From: Roseihalotalea indica
Lineage (GTDB): Bacteria; Bacteroidota; Bacteroidia; Cytophagales; Cyclobacteriaceae
Assembly: GCF_022458895.1 (NCBI RefSeq)
Contig: NZ_JAINFL010000001.1
Location: 62,001 to 126,000, forward strand
DNA: 64,000 nucleotides
Reading direction: 5' to 3'
The notes beneath the pieces are model-generated. The model saw only the letters and a list, made by a program, of their open reading frames with translations, was not told the DNA's origin and did no database searches. This document shows positions 51,907-60,044 of the stretch, piece after piece (the stretch's first letter is position 1; each line of letters begins with the position of its first letter). The position numbers and the translations under genes were made by a program.

Positions 51907-52027
51907 GGGTAATTCCTTTGTCCGGCTTCCCGCTGACCGCCTCCACTAACACTTACCTGCCCGGTCAGATAAGACTCTCGAGTAGAAAATAGCTTCTCAC
52001 ATAATTATAGAAATAGACTCTATTATA
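51907..52027 (+). repeat. Dispersed repeat, copy A (stem CTGACCG/CGGTCAG)
   Basis: About 110-bp intergenic sequence similar to copy B at 55927-56046. The best part (51921-51976) matches at about 86 percent. It contains a 7-bp stem CTGACCG (51933-51939) and CGGTCAG (51962-51968) around a 22-base loop. It lies between the broken P-loop gene and tRNA-Leu. Confidence 0.8.
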
Positions 52028-52079
52028 GTTTTACTCGTTGTGTAAACTAAAATAAATCCCTAAGTTTGCACGATCATAT

Positions 52080-52163
52080 GCTGGGGTGGCGGAATTGGTA
52101 GACGCGCACGTTTCAGGTGCGTGTGAGGTAACACTCGTGCGGGTTCGACTCCCGCCCTCAGCA
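52080..52163 (+). tRNA. tRNA-Leu (anticodon CAG)
   Basis: 84 nt, class II tRNA with a long variable arm. Acceptor GCTGGGG pairs with CCTCAGC (one G-U), discriminator A. Anticodon stem CACGT/GCGTG with loop TTCAGGT gives CAG. Variable arm TGAGGTAACACTCG, T-arm GCGGG-TTCGACT-CCCGC. CCA not encoded. Confidence 0.96.
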
Positions 52164-52204
52164 TTTTCTTTTTTTTGATCCCACTCACATTTACTGACTA
52201 TTCT

Positions 52205-52630
52205 CTATTGTGCTGGCAGATTGTTGCAGTCCGTAGAGGCAAGCTCAAATGAGTTCCCGAAATTCAACTGGGCAATATCTTCAAAGGTAAATCCACCATC
52301 CTGTTCCTTCAACGCTCCCGTTCCTTCAATCAGTTTTCCATCTTTGTGCAGAAAGGCCACCTGCCGCCTAGATTCCATACCTTCCGACATAAAAGTATAA
52401 CTAAGCAACAGCAGCGAATCACCCAATACTTCTCCCTGCAGAGATCCACTGTTCTGGTCTTTTTCATAAAACTGATAGCTTAAATTGCCGGATACCTGCG
52501 TACCTTCCTGGCTGAGGGATAGAAAAGCGGTGTCCTGCCCCACGTTACCCAGATAGCATCCGTCTAGCGAAGGAGATGATGAGCAGGCCGCTAAAAAGAG
52601 TAATAATAAAAAATAGATCGTGTACTTCAT
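52205..52630 (-). CDS. Small lipoprotein of unknown function
   Basis: 141 residues. Signal with lipobox FLAACSSS (Cys16). The mature part is beta-rich with a repeated pattern of GxLxG turns (GNLSYQFYEKD, GSLQGEVLGDSLLLLSY), resembling lipocalin- or META-like small barrels, and one Cys pair (Cys25, Cys135) that could form a disulfide. No family recognised. The start is 2 bp after the lipase gene's stop, so the two are co-transcribed. Confidence 0.7.
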   Translation of the reverse strand: MKYTIYFLLLLFLAACSSSPSLDGCYLGNVGQDTAFLSLSQEGTQVSGNLSYQFYEKDQNSGSLQGEVLGDSLLLLSYTFMSEGMESRRQVAFLHKDGKLIEGTGALKEQDGGFTFEDIAQLNFGNSFELASTDCNNLPAQ

Positions 52631-52632
52631 GA

Positions 52633-54108
52633 TTAATTTATTCGGTGAAAACGCATAATAGGAATGTCTCCTTTAAAAAAAGTGAGTTTATCGTCTGCTT
52701 CCAGCGCGTAATGTTCTGCTTTTTGCAGAAAGCTTAAAAAGACCGATTCTCCGGTGCCTTCACAAGCAACTTTCGTCATGGCAGTAGGCTCAGAGATATG
52801 AATGCTTTCTTGGTTCAAAATTAGTCCGCTATTGAAAGAATTGCAGGAAGTGTTGCCTTTAAGTTCGTTCTGAGCCAGATCGAAGTTGATCTGTGGTTTG
52901 CGGTTGGGGTATAACCCATCAAAGGCAATGCGCGGTCCGGTGATATACTCCAGTTCCCAGGTTCCGCTTAGTTGTTCGTTCATAGCATCGGTGGTGGAAA
53001 AAGAGGAGCTAAAATCGAGCTTTTCGGCCAGATACATGTACTGAGGGTGAAAGTGGTGAGGAAACACCTTTTCTCCTTTCCGCGGGTTCCATTCCAGGTA
53101 CTCCTCATCGGCCAGCAACACAATAGTTGAGCCAGTGCGTACATAGTGGTTGCTGCTGTAATAAGCCGGAGCTTCAAAGCCCGGAATAATTTTTTTTACG
53201 TTCCGAGAGGTATAGTCGCCTAATAATTTCTGGTAGTTCTCCTGCGCTTTCTGCGTGGGTTTATAAAGCTTTTTATAGGCTGAATTCAGGGCAATTCGGG
53301 CCATCAGTTTCTGCTGATCGATCACACTCTGTATATTTGTAAACGGATTTATCTCATTAAAATCATCCAGCGTTTGAATGGATACCGGCACCTCAGGCAC
53401 CCAGTCGGCTGAATTCACTACGTTAAAGCCCCACCCTGCTTGGGTCAGAGCTTCGTATTCGTAGGCAAAGTACAAGTTGCCGGGCTTGGGAGCAGCACTG
53501 CAATACGTTTTCATTCGCAGATCAGGGGGCAACTGCTCCTGCTTTTGTAAGGAATACAGATGCGCGGTTAACAAGTATGCAATGGCTCCTCCCTGGCTGT
53601 GCCCCATGATAATCACATCTTTAATGCCGGCCTGATAACAGGAATCTACTTTCGGTAAAATATCGTTGGCCAGAAAGGCGGTGCTCACCAGCCAACCCAC
53701 ATGCACTGCCGCCTGCGGATTAGAGGCCAAATGGTACTGAAAAGTGGTTTCTTCACCGATTTTAAGCTCTCCCTGCGCGGATACCATCGCGGCATACAAG
53801 TTAGCCAGCCAGCTTTCACTTTCTTCGGTAGTACCACGTATACTAATAATGGCCACCTGATTATCGCTGGTCCACAGCTCCCAAAGGTTGCCCAGACCCA
53901 TGGTTGGCGAATGATAGGCTAAGGTATACTGAGGAGGCACCGGAATGCTTTCTCGATAGGCCGAGTCTCCAAACTGGGCTGATATTTTCATCAGGTCCAG
54001 GTATTCTTCCTTGTTAAACCCGGGTTCAAGTCGCTGCCCGTAAGCAAAGCCGCTAGCCAGCAGGGTAAGAAGGATGAGAAGTGTAGGCAGTAGGGCTGTG
54101 GTTTTCAT
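52633..54108 (-). CDS. Secreted class 3 lipase fused to a META domain
   Basis: 491 residues. Signal peptide 1-24. The alpha/beta-hydrolase lipase-3 domain covers about 40-290: ISIRGTTEESESW, then IMGHSQGGAIAYLL with nucleophile Ser171 in GHSQG, and NSADWVPEVP carrying the catalytic Asp. His probably in NHYVRTGS. The C-terminal 110 residues form a META/HslJ-type domain (GTWELEYITGPR, GNTSCNSFNSGL, EPTAMTKVACEG). The fusion of a lipase and META domain is unusual. An esterase acting on lipids or polysaccharide esters in the periplasm is likely. Confidence 0.87.
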   Translation of the reverse strand: MKTTALLPTLLILLTLLASGFAYGQRLEPGFNKEEYLDLMKISAQFGDSAYRESIPVPPQYTLAYHSPTMGLGNLWELWTSDNQVAIISIRGTTEESESWLANLYAAMVSAQGELKIGEETTFQYHLASNPQAAVHVGWLVSTAFLANDILPKVDSCYQAGIKDVIIMGHSQGGAIAYLLTAHLYSLQKQEQLPPDLRMKTYCSAAPKPGNLYFAYEYEALTQAGWGFNVVNSADWVPEVPVSIQTLDDFNEINPFTNIQSVIDQQKLMARIALNSAYKKLYKPTQKAQENYQKLLGDYTSRNVKKIIPGFEAPAYYSSNHYVRTGSTIVLLADEEYLEWNPRKGEKVFPHHFHPQYMYLAEKLDFSSSFSTTDAMNEQLSGTWELEYITGPRIAFDGLYPNRKPQINFDLAQNELKGNTSCNSFNSGLILNQESIHISEPTAMTKVACEGTGESVFLSFLQKAEHYALEADDKLTFFKGDIPIMRFHRIN

Positions 54109-54366
54109 GCTTTTGTGTAATGAACGCTATAACCTTTTATGCAAGAAATTTTTTAAATACATAGCCGCTATCATAAGCGTATTATTCAAAAATAAGCTAT
54201 GTAAATGGAGCCGACTACCTTGAATTGCACTCGGCGCCCGATTATATTGTTGATGGCTAAATTGTTAAATTGCTAATGCCGTATTCGTATATTCAGGTTT
54301 CAGTAACTGCCTACCGTTTCCCGCCTCACCATTGCTGCTTCACACCTTCTTATTCTAAATACTTGG

Positions 54367-55215
54367 CTAATCTACCTTTCTAAAAACCAACTGATTGTCC
54401 CGGCTTTTAAGTGTTAACCGGCCATTTTCTAACGTGTAGGTCAGCGTTTTCTCGGAAAGTGTTTGCATAAAGTTCTGTTCAAACTCCTGTGCCGGACAAC
54501 TCATACGGGTACTGATCAAAGGGCCAACCTGAATGGAAGATTTTCCAAAAGTGATAGCACCCCTAATACTGTTGCAACCCGCAAACCCCAGAATTTTTTG
54601 CTCTGCCAAATGAATCTCAATATAGGGCTGATTTCTTGGAAACTGCGCCGTATCAACCGTTTCTCCATTCAACGTCTCCAATGCCCAAATATCATTTAAC
54701 CGGTAGTCACCAAGGTAAAGGCCGCAACCGGAAAATTCCTCAAAATCATCCATTTCCCCCGTTTTAGCTCGGATGCGCACCGAATACGGAAATTCTTCAC
54801 CGGACATAGCATCCGAGCAGGTTTGCTGAGAAATAGTCACGGTCAACTCACTACCTTCCGTTTCGGCCCGATAGCGGGTGACGAGAGCATCCTGCGCCTG
54901 GCTGGCTTCCGGTACAGCAGTATGTATTGAGTCCACCTGGGTCATAGACTTAAAGTACATCATTGAGTCAAAATCAATCTCCAGAGACCAGAAAGGCTCA
55001 TTGCCCAACGCCAGAAAATCCACTCCCCGGACGCGCTGATCATTCCACAGAGCATTTTGTGGACCGGCAGTCATGGTGTCGGTTGGTTGGGTTGAAGGAG
55101 CAGTGAGCGTGCTATCAGGCGCTCCTTTTTGGCCTGAGCCATCCGGCTGAGAAGAGGTACAGGCCATCAGCGTGATGCTCAGCATAGCCACAATAAGGTA
55201 TGAATACACAAGCAA
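54367..55215 (-). CDS. META/HslJ-domain lipoprotein
   Basis: 282 residues. The listed start is a TTG; a GTG two codons later is as likely. Lipobox TLMACTSS (Cys19 in this numbering). The first half (FLALGNEPFWSLEIDFDSM to ISQQTCSDAMSGEEFPY) matches the COG3650 type of membrane protein. The second half is a META domain: LNDIWALETLNGE, GFAGCNSIRGAITF, GPLISTRMSCP. These proteins relate to heat-shock or antibiotic-stress responses in E. coli HslJ. It is 9 bp downstream of the PorT-like gene. Confidence 0.85.
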   Translation of the reverse strand: MLVYSYLIVAMLSITLMACTSSQPDGSGQKGAPDSTLTAPSTQPTDTMTAGPQNALWNDQRVRGVDFLALGNEPFWSLEIDFDSMMYFKSMTQVDSIHTAVPEASQAQDALVTRYRAETEGSELTVTISQQTCSDAMSGEEFPYSVRIRAKTGEMDDFEEFSGCGLYLGDYRLNDIWALETLNGETVDTAQFPRNQPYIEIHLAEQKILGFAGCNSIRGAITFGKSSIQVGPLISTRMSCPAQEFEQNFMQTLSEKTLTYTLENGRLTLKSRDNQLVFRKVD

Positions 55216-55224
55216 CAGCGGTGG

Positions 55225-55830
55225 TTAAAAAGTAGGAGGAATGATAACCCCCAGGGTCAATGAGAGTACATCGATACGTCCATTACCACTATCATACATT
55301 TTGGTCAGGCCGTATTCGTATTTGGCATCTAAGGAAACGAAAGCGATATCAAGCCCCAGACCTATATTAGCGCCCAATCCAAAGTTTTGAAAGTCGGTGT
55401 AGGCCTCATCCAGCGAGCTTTCTTCCTGTTGTAATAATAAGGTAGGCGTGAAACCCGCGGCGATGCGGATACGCAGAATGCCGTCGGAGCCCGTCAGGTA
55501 CATTCCTCCATTTAAGGGTATTTTAAAACTACTAAGACGGATATAATCTCCAACCTGGCCGGTGGGATTATCTGAGGCAGGTACTTGTAAGGAAGCATAG
55601 GAAGTGTAATAATGAACGCCCGGCTGCCAGTAGAACCAACCGTCGTAATCGCCAATACGGATATCCAAGCCGGCTTCGTAGCCTCCCCGGCCTCCGCTGT
55701 TATCAATCACATTAGACTGAGGGTATACTTTGCCCATATTAATACCTACCTGAGGAACTACCTTAATTTGTTGGGCGAAGCCGATGGTAGACAGGCTAAT
55801 GGCGAGAGTGAAAAAAAACAGGTGTTTCAT
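55225..55830 (-). CDS. PorT-like outer-membrane beta-barrel protein
   Basis: 201 residues. Signal peptide 1-19 (TIGFAQ), then an eight-stranded outer-membrane barrel of the PorT/OmpA-like type: VVPQVGINMGKVYPQS, AGLDIRIGDYDGWFYWQPGVHYY, RIRIAAGFTPTL, LGANIGLGLDIAFVSLDAKYEYGL. Ends in VIIPPTF with terminal Phe. Role unknown. The start codon lies against a 12-bp inverted repeat, so translation may be controlled by an mRNA hairpin (55816-55877). Confidence 0.82.
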   Translation of the reverse strand: MKHLFFFTLAISLSTIGFAQQIKVVPQVGINMGKVYPQSNVIDNSGGRGGYEAGLDIRIGDYDGWFYWQPGVHYYTSYASLQVPASDNPTGQVGDYIRLSSFKIPLNGGMYLTGSDGILRIRIAAGFTPTLLLQQEESSLDEAYTDFQNFGLGANIGLGLDIAFVSLDAKYEYGLTKMYDSGNGRIDVLSLTLGVIIPPTF

Positions 55831-55877
55831 AATCTGATGCCTTAAAGAAGAATGGCATGCAGCATAAACACCTGTTT
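55816..55877 (-). promoter_or_regulatory. mRNA hairpin covering the start of the PorT-like gene
   Basis: AAACACCTGTTT on the coding strand is codons 2-5 (55827 to 55816). Its exact complement AAACAGGTGTTT lies 38 bases upstream in the leader (55877 to 55866). Inside is a smaller stem ATGCC/GGCAT. In the transcript the 12-bp stem would enclose the ATG and ribosome site. Confidence 0.6.
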
Positions 55878-55926
55878 CCTTAAAAGGTTGTGCCCGAAGC
55901 AGCTTCAGGAATAATAAATAAAAAGG

Positions 55927-56046
55927 AGGTAGGTCCTCGGTACGGCCTCCTGCTGACCGCCTCCGGTAACGTTTACCTGCCCGGTCAGATAAAACTTGGA
56001 ATAGAAAAGGCTTCTTGCATAATTATCGGAATAAACGCTATTGAGA
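55927..56046 (+). repeat. Dispersed repeat, copy B (stem CTGACCG/CGGTCAG)
   Basis: Same orientation as copy A, exactly 4,020 bp away over its best-conserved part. Stem CTGACCG 55953-55959, CGGTCAG 55982-55988. Its right end runs into the stop codon of the VOC gene. Confidence 0.8.
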
Positions 56047-56451
56047 CAGCCGCTGCGTAAGGCTGAACCAGTTGCCAGAATTATCCTTAAAGGTCGCTTC
56101 TATTCCGTAAGGGCGTTCGGTAGGGGGTGAGATAAATTCTACTCCTTTGGCTTTCAGTTCTTCGTAGGTAGCCTGGCAGTTGGACGTATCAAAAACCCCG
56201 GAACCCATGGCCCCCTTTTTTACCAGCTCCCGCACTTGCCCGACATCGGCATCATTGAGCACATGATTGGGCTTAATAGGCATCAGCGTAATTTCCAGAT
56301 CGGGTTGCTCCGGCGGAGCGACGGTAACCCAGCGGAAATCGCCCATCGTGACATCGTTCCGAACCTCAAAACCCAGTTTGTTGGCATAAAAATCTTTGGC
56401 CTCATCCTGATCCAGCACGTACAAAGCGGCGTGCGACATTTTAGTAATCAT
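56038..56451 (-). CDS. VOC (glyoxalase/bleomycin resistance) family protein
   Basis: 137 residues from the ATG at 56451. The open frame goes to a TTG at 56472. VOC fold of two beta-alpha-beta-beta-beta units: KMSHAALYVLDQDEAKDFYANKLGF, FRWVTVAPPEQPDLEITLMP, TYEELKAKGVEFISPPTERPYG, ATFKDNSGNWFSLTQR, with likely metal ligands His near 6, Glu near 57 and Glu near 115. Such proteins bind and modify small molecules or drugs. It is 60 bp downstream of an AraC regulator gene, a common pairing. A TATCTTTG element upstream may give it its own promoter. Confidence 0.85.
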   Translation of the reverse strand: MITKMSHAALYVLDQDEAKDFYANKLGFEVRNDVTMGDFRWVTVAPPEQPDLEITLMPIKPNHVLNDADVGQVRELVKKGAMGSGVFDTSNCQATYEELKAKGVEFISPPTERPYGIEATFKDNSGNWFSLTQRLSQ

Positions 56452-56469
56452 AGCATTATAAGTTTTTCT

Positions 56470-56477
56470 CAAAGATA
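56470..56477 (-). promoter_or_regulatory. Putative -7 element for the VOC gene
   Basis: TATCTTTG on the minus strand fits TAnnTTTG exactly and is 18 bp before the ATG, giving a leader of about 12 bases. No clear -33 TTTG. Confidence 0.4.
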
Positions 56478-56511
56478 AGGCGCACTCTCCAGAAGCACTT
56501 TCGGAATATTG

Positions 56512-56919
56512 CTATTCTGTAGTACAGTAGCTTTGAGCAAAGCAGTACGGAATCACCGTAGCCGGTTGGGTCTGGGCCTGTTCCAGTTGCTGCCGGGTTT
56601 TTTCCCGGTACTGCGTAGGGTAGGTGCCCACCCATTTTCGGAAGGTAACATTGAAGTGAGACACTCCCTGAAAACCTACTCGAAACCCGATGTCGGCAAT
56701 TGAAAAATCACTATGCGTCAACTGCTGCCGGGCAGCCTCGATGCGTTTGCGGGTCAGGTATTGGTGCGGAGTAACCTTATAAAGTTTGCGGAACAGCCGA
56801 AGGAAATGATACTTGGAGAAGTGGGCCGAATCCGAAAGCTGATCCAGCGACAGAGGCTGATCATATTGCTGATCAATAACAAGTTTAGCCTTTACAACCC
56901 GCTGATGAAGCGTCATCAT
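56512..56919 (-). CDS. AraC-family transcription regulator (stand-alone DNA-binding domain)
   Basis: 135 residues from the ATG at 56919. A longer open frame to 56991 would run 68 bp into the sulfatase gene. Two helix-turn-helix units: LSLDQLSDSAHFSKYHFLRLFRKLY, then FSIADIGFRVGFQGVSHFNVTFRKWVGTYPTQYR, the classical AraC signature. No effector domain, so it resembles the small MarA/SoxS-like type. It lies 4 bp after the sulfatase and upstream of the VOC gene, which it might regulate. Confidence 0.9.
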   Translation of the reverse strand: MMTLHQRVVKAKLVIDQQYDQPLSLDQLSDSAHFSKYHFLRLFRKLYKVTPHQYLTRKRIEAARQQLTHSDFSIADIGFRVGFQGVSHFNVTFRKWVGTYPTQYREKTRQQLEQAQTQPATVIPYCFAQSYCTTE

Positions 56920-56923
56920 TCTT

Positions 56924-58357
56924 TTAGTTTGCAAAATCTTCCTGATATACCTGATAAAGCTGCTGCCGGAGTTCTTCAACGATGGCTTCATTTTCTGGTT
57001 GGTTTACAATGTTTATGTTCTCTAACGAGTCTTGCTGATGATCGTACAACATGCGGGCGTAAACCTCTCCATCTTCCTCGCTCCATTCGGTATACCGGTA
57101 GCGATCATTTTTGATGGTAAACCCCTCGTGGAATTTGCTGAGAACATAATCTTTCCCCGGTGAATCTGGCTGAGAGAGGAGAGGTACCAGACTTTGCCCG
57201 TCCAGATGGGTGGGTACGGGTAGACCAGATAACTCGCAGAGAGTAGGGTAGATGTCAATAAATTCGGTGAGGGCATTGGTACGTTGTCCTTCAGGCAGAC
57301 CAGGGGCGTGAATAAGCAAAGGAGCACGAAGGGAAGTCTCAAAATTGCAGTGTTTGCACCAAAGGCCATGCTCACCCAGGTTCCAGCCGTGGTCGCCCCA
57401 CAGCACTACAATCGTATTATCCGCTAGGCCTAATGCTTCCAGCGCATCCAGCACTTTTCCGATCTGAGCATCGGTATAACTGGTGCAGGCGTAGTAGCCG
57501 TGGACCATTGTTTTAGCCATCTCTTCACTCAAGGGGCCTTCGGCGGGAATACCAGCGTATTGACGAAGCTCACCAAAATTATGAAAAGCGGCATCCGGAG
57601 CACTTTCTGAACGGAAAGGGTTGGAGGCTTCCGGTAGCGCCTCCCGATCGTACAGATCCCAGTATTTCTGAGGAGCATTAAAGGGTAAGTGCGGTTTCAT
57701 AAAGCCCGCGGCCAGAAAGAAAGGTTTATCCTGTTGCTTGAGCCGCTGTAGATCACGGATGGTTTTAGCCGCAATTTTGCCGTCAAAGTAGGCCGTATCG
57801 GGCACATCTGCTGCTTCGTAAGAAGGGCCACGTTCGTTTTCTTTGGCTATTTCCAGACTTTCATCGGTAACATAATCCCGCCAGTTGCCATTGGCCGGAG
57901 TAGGTCGCCAGGCGCCCTCACTCCAGCTCTCCGGTTTATCCTCCTGATGATGAAAAATCTTTCCATTAGAGATAGTATGATACCCCTGGGATTTAAAGTG
58001 TTGCGGTAGCGTTATGGCCTCTGGCGCATCATCCCGAGCCCAAGTAGCAAAATCAATAAACCGATCTCGAGTGGGGCGCAATCCGGTGAGTAGGCTGGCT
58101 CGGGATGCTCCACAAACCGGTACCTGGCAATACGCCCGGTTAAACAGCGTGCTTCGCTGAGCCAGCCGGTTAATGTTGGGTGATATAATCTGTGATTTTC
58201 CGTAGCAGTTTAGTTCTGGCCGCAGATCGTCTACTGCAATAAATAAAATATTAGGTTGAGCTGGTGGGTCGGCTTCGGTTTTATTGGCCTGCAATTGACA
58301 GGCAGCGGGAAATAATAAAATAATGAGCCAGGCGAGAGAGCAGCGGGTTGTATACAT
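56924..58357 (-). CDS. Sulfatase (S1 family, iduronate-2-sulfatase-like)
   Basis: 477 residues. Lipoprotein-type signal (FPAACQLQ, Cys20). ILFIAVDDLRPELNCYG holds the calcium-binding Asp pair (43-44). The active-site sequence VCGASRASLLTG carries Cys82 in CxASR, which must be converted to formylglycine. Then GKIFHHQ and GDHGWNLGEHGLWCKHCNFE complete the site. The LRPxLxCYG start and overall length fit the iduronate-2-sulfatase-like S1_7 group. It desulfates sulfated polysaccharides in the periplasm. The maturation enzyme is not in this window: the FGE-fold protein here is GldJ-like. Confidence 0.92.
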   Translation of the reverse strand: MYTTRCSLAWLIILLFPAACQLQANKTEADPPAQPNILFIAVDDLRPELNCYGKSQIISPNINRLAQRSTLFNRAYCQVPVCGASRASLLTGLRPTRDRFIDFATWARDDAPEAITLPQHFKSQGYHTISNGKIFHHQEDKPESWSEGAWRPTPANGNWRDYVTDESLEIAKENERGPSYEAADVPDTAYFDGKIAAKTIRDLQRLKQQDKPFFLAAGFMKPHLPFNAPQKYWDLYDREALPEASNPFRSESAPDAAFHNFGELRQYAGIPAEGPLSEEMAKTMVHGYYACTSYTDAQIGKVLDALEALGLADNTIVVLWGDHGWNLGEHGLWCKHCNFETSLRAPLLIHAPGLPEGQRTNALTEFIDIYPTLCELSGLPVPTHLDGQSLVPLLSQPDSPGKDYVLSKFHEGFTIKNDRYRYTEWSEEDGEVYARMLYDHQQDSLENINIVNQPENEAIVEELRQQLYQVYQEDFAN

Positions 58358-58461
58358 CGAAATAAAGAGCAGGTTGCGAATTAGTAATAGAACAACTTAT
58401 TAAATAAGTCGTCAGGCTAAGGTAAGCATTCGCAAAGTAAAGTGAAGGTACTTTGCCGAAC

Positions 58462-58495
58462 ATTTCAGCTTGGGGTTTAAACTCCAGGCTGAAAT
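58462..58495. repeat. 34-bp imperfect palindrome with GTTTAAAC core
   Basis: ATTTCAGCTTGGGGTTT and its facing arm AAACTCCAGGCTGAAAT pair at all 17 positions with two G-U pairs. The centre GTTTAAAC is also the centre of the palindrome at 60828-60851. Lies in the 180-bp gap between the sulfatase start and the MscS stop. Confidence 0.8.
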
Positions 58496-58537
58496 AACGA
58501 TGCATTTTTATATGTTTTTTGAAGAGGTTCTTTATTG

Positions 58538-59908
58538 CTAATTGTCATCAGGCTTTTGCTGCTTTTTCTTTATCTCAGTCACATCATCCGGCTCGCCGCT
58601 GGCGTTTACAAACTGCACCTGCTGCCGGGGATACACCGATTTAATCTTCCCTTTGTGTTCCAGCCGGTTAAGTTCTTCCATAATTTTTAATGAAAGCTGG
58701 CTTTTCCAGGTTCTTCGCTCCCGGGCACCCACCAGATAACGCACTACAATATCCGTCCACGATTCATTCAGCGAAACATAAAGTTCAGGCTTGGCCGAAA
58801 CCGAATAATTCAAATGAGCCTGACGAAGAATGCGTTCGTACTGTTGGGTAGGAGCTTTCATATAATCGCCCAGTAGTTCATTAGCTACCCGCTCAATCAC
58901 CTGCATGGATTCGGCAAGATCCGATTCGTTGGCTACCGCAATAGCCAGTTCGTCCCATACAAAAGGGAAGTCGCCGGTAAGATTGACAATGGTACCCGCC
59001 AGCACCTCATTGTTCGGAAAAGTGACCAGCCGCCCGGTGGGTTGCTCGGCCTGCACGAAGCCGTCGCGGTAGGGAGCACCGATTTCCCACACCGTAGTGG
59101 TGAGAAAATCAATTTTATACACATCACCAAACACCTCGCCTACGCTAATCCGGTCACCCACCCGGTAGTAACCTTGGAAGGAGTTCAGTAGCCATCCCGT
59201 AAAACTCTCAATAGGAGTTTGCAACGACCACGACAGAGCTAAACCCACCAGCCCCAGCGAACCTAGCAGGGCACGTATATCTCCTGCCACCACACTCACG
59301 GCCAGCCCAACGGCCAGCAGCCAGAGCGAAATGGAGGTAAGCGTCATAATCGCGCTGGCATTTTTCCAGTGGCCGATCAGTCGGTGCAGCAAAATCCGCA
59401 ATAGTTTTACCAGTGCCCAGGTAATCAGCAGGGCTACCAAGGCCACCAGTATTTTTGGAAGATTGGAATAAAAACCCTCCCAAAGGTTTTGCAGGGTAAT
59501 CAACGCCTCATTCTTGGCCGCTTCCCCTACATCCTGGGGTGAACTAATCGGAGAATCTTCTTCGGCTTCATTTATGGAATCTTCATCTTCCGCAAGCTGG
59601 GTCGTATCCTCAGCATCTGCCGAGTCGGAAAAAACCTCTATAGAATCTTCATCCTGAAGGTAGCCCGCTTCACTCGGGGCTAAAAGTAGTAGTAGAAACC
59701 CAGTGACAGCAATAGCCAGAATAGAAGCTTGGGTAAATCGCTTCAGTTGATTCTGTGCACCCTGGACCGTAGACCCCCGCTGGCGGCGGGTAGTGGTAGA
59801 CGTCCCACGCTTTCTTCGTCGCAGGCGGTGGCGGTTTGTTGGCGACCGTTGGTTGGCAGAGCGATTGGATTGAGACGATAATGGTTTCCGGGAGCGACGG
59901 TTAGGCAT
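58538..59908 (-). CDS. MscS-family mechanosensitive ion channel
   Basis: 456 residues from the ATG at 59908. A GTG eight codons earlier is possible. A very basic N-terminus (RRSRKPLSSQ, RRKRGTSTTTRRQRG), a first helix near 65-80, then an acidic linker. Three further helices at about 150-220 lead into the MscS pore helix and beta-domain: LALSWSLQTPIESFTGWLLNSFQG, YRVGDRISVGEVFGDV and a final mixed domain. Probably opens on membrane tension to release solutes during osmotic downshock. The long charged N-terminal extension is not typical of the small MscS. Confidence 0.88.
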   Translation of the reverse strand: MPNRRSRKPLSSQSNRSANQRSPTNRHRLRRRKRGTSTTTRRQRGSTVQGAQNQLKRFTQASILAIAVTGFLLLLLAPSEAGYLQDEDSIEVFSDSADAEDTTQLAEDEDSINEAEEDSPISSPQDVGEAAKNEALITLQNLWEGFYSNLPKILVALVALLITWALVKLLRILLHRLIGHWKNASAIMTLTSISLWLLAVGLAVSVVAGDIRALLGSLGLVGLALSWSLQTPIESFTGWLLNSFQGYYRVGDRISVGEVFGDVYKIDFLTTTVWEIGAPYRDGFVQAEQPTGRLVTFPNNEVLAGTIVNLTGDFPFVWDELAIAVANESDLAESMQVIERVANELLGDYMKAPTQQYERILRQAHLNYSVSAKPELYVSLNESWTDIVVRYLVGARERRTWKSQLSLKIMEELNRLEHKGKIKSVYPRQQVQFVNASGEPDDVTEIKKKQQKPDDN

Positions 59909-60044
59909 AGGTGCAAAGGTTATCAAAAACACCTATATAATTAGTTTTCGGGATCGCTTGTTTGGAATTGGTGAGCTAGAGCGGTTATGGTTGGCTAGTA
60001 ACGTCTTTTTTAGTGATTTGAATAGTTTGACAATGGTGGAGTTC

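Noticed and set aside
54109..54366. Gene or RNA in the 258-bp gap between lipase-META and META genes
   Set aside because: No open frame with protein-like composition and no strong hairpin was seen.
56920..56991. 24-codon N-terminal extension of the AraC regulator
   Set aside because: Would overlap the sulfatase gene by 68 bp and adds no recognisable sequence. ATG at 56919 gives a 4-bp gap.
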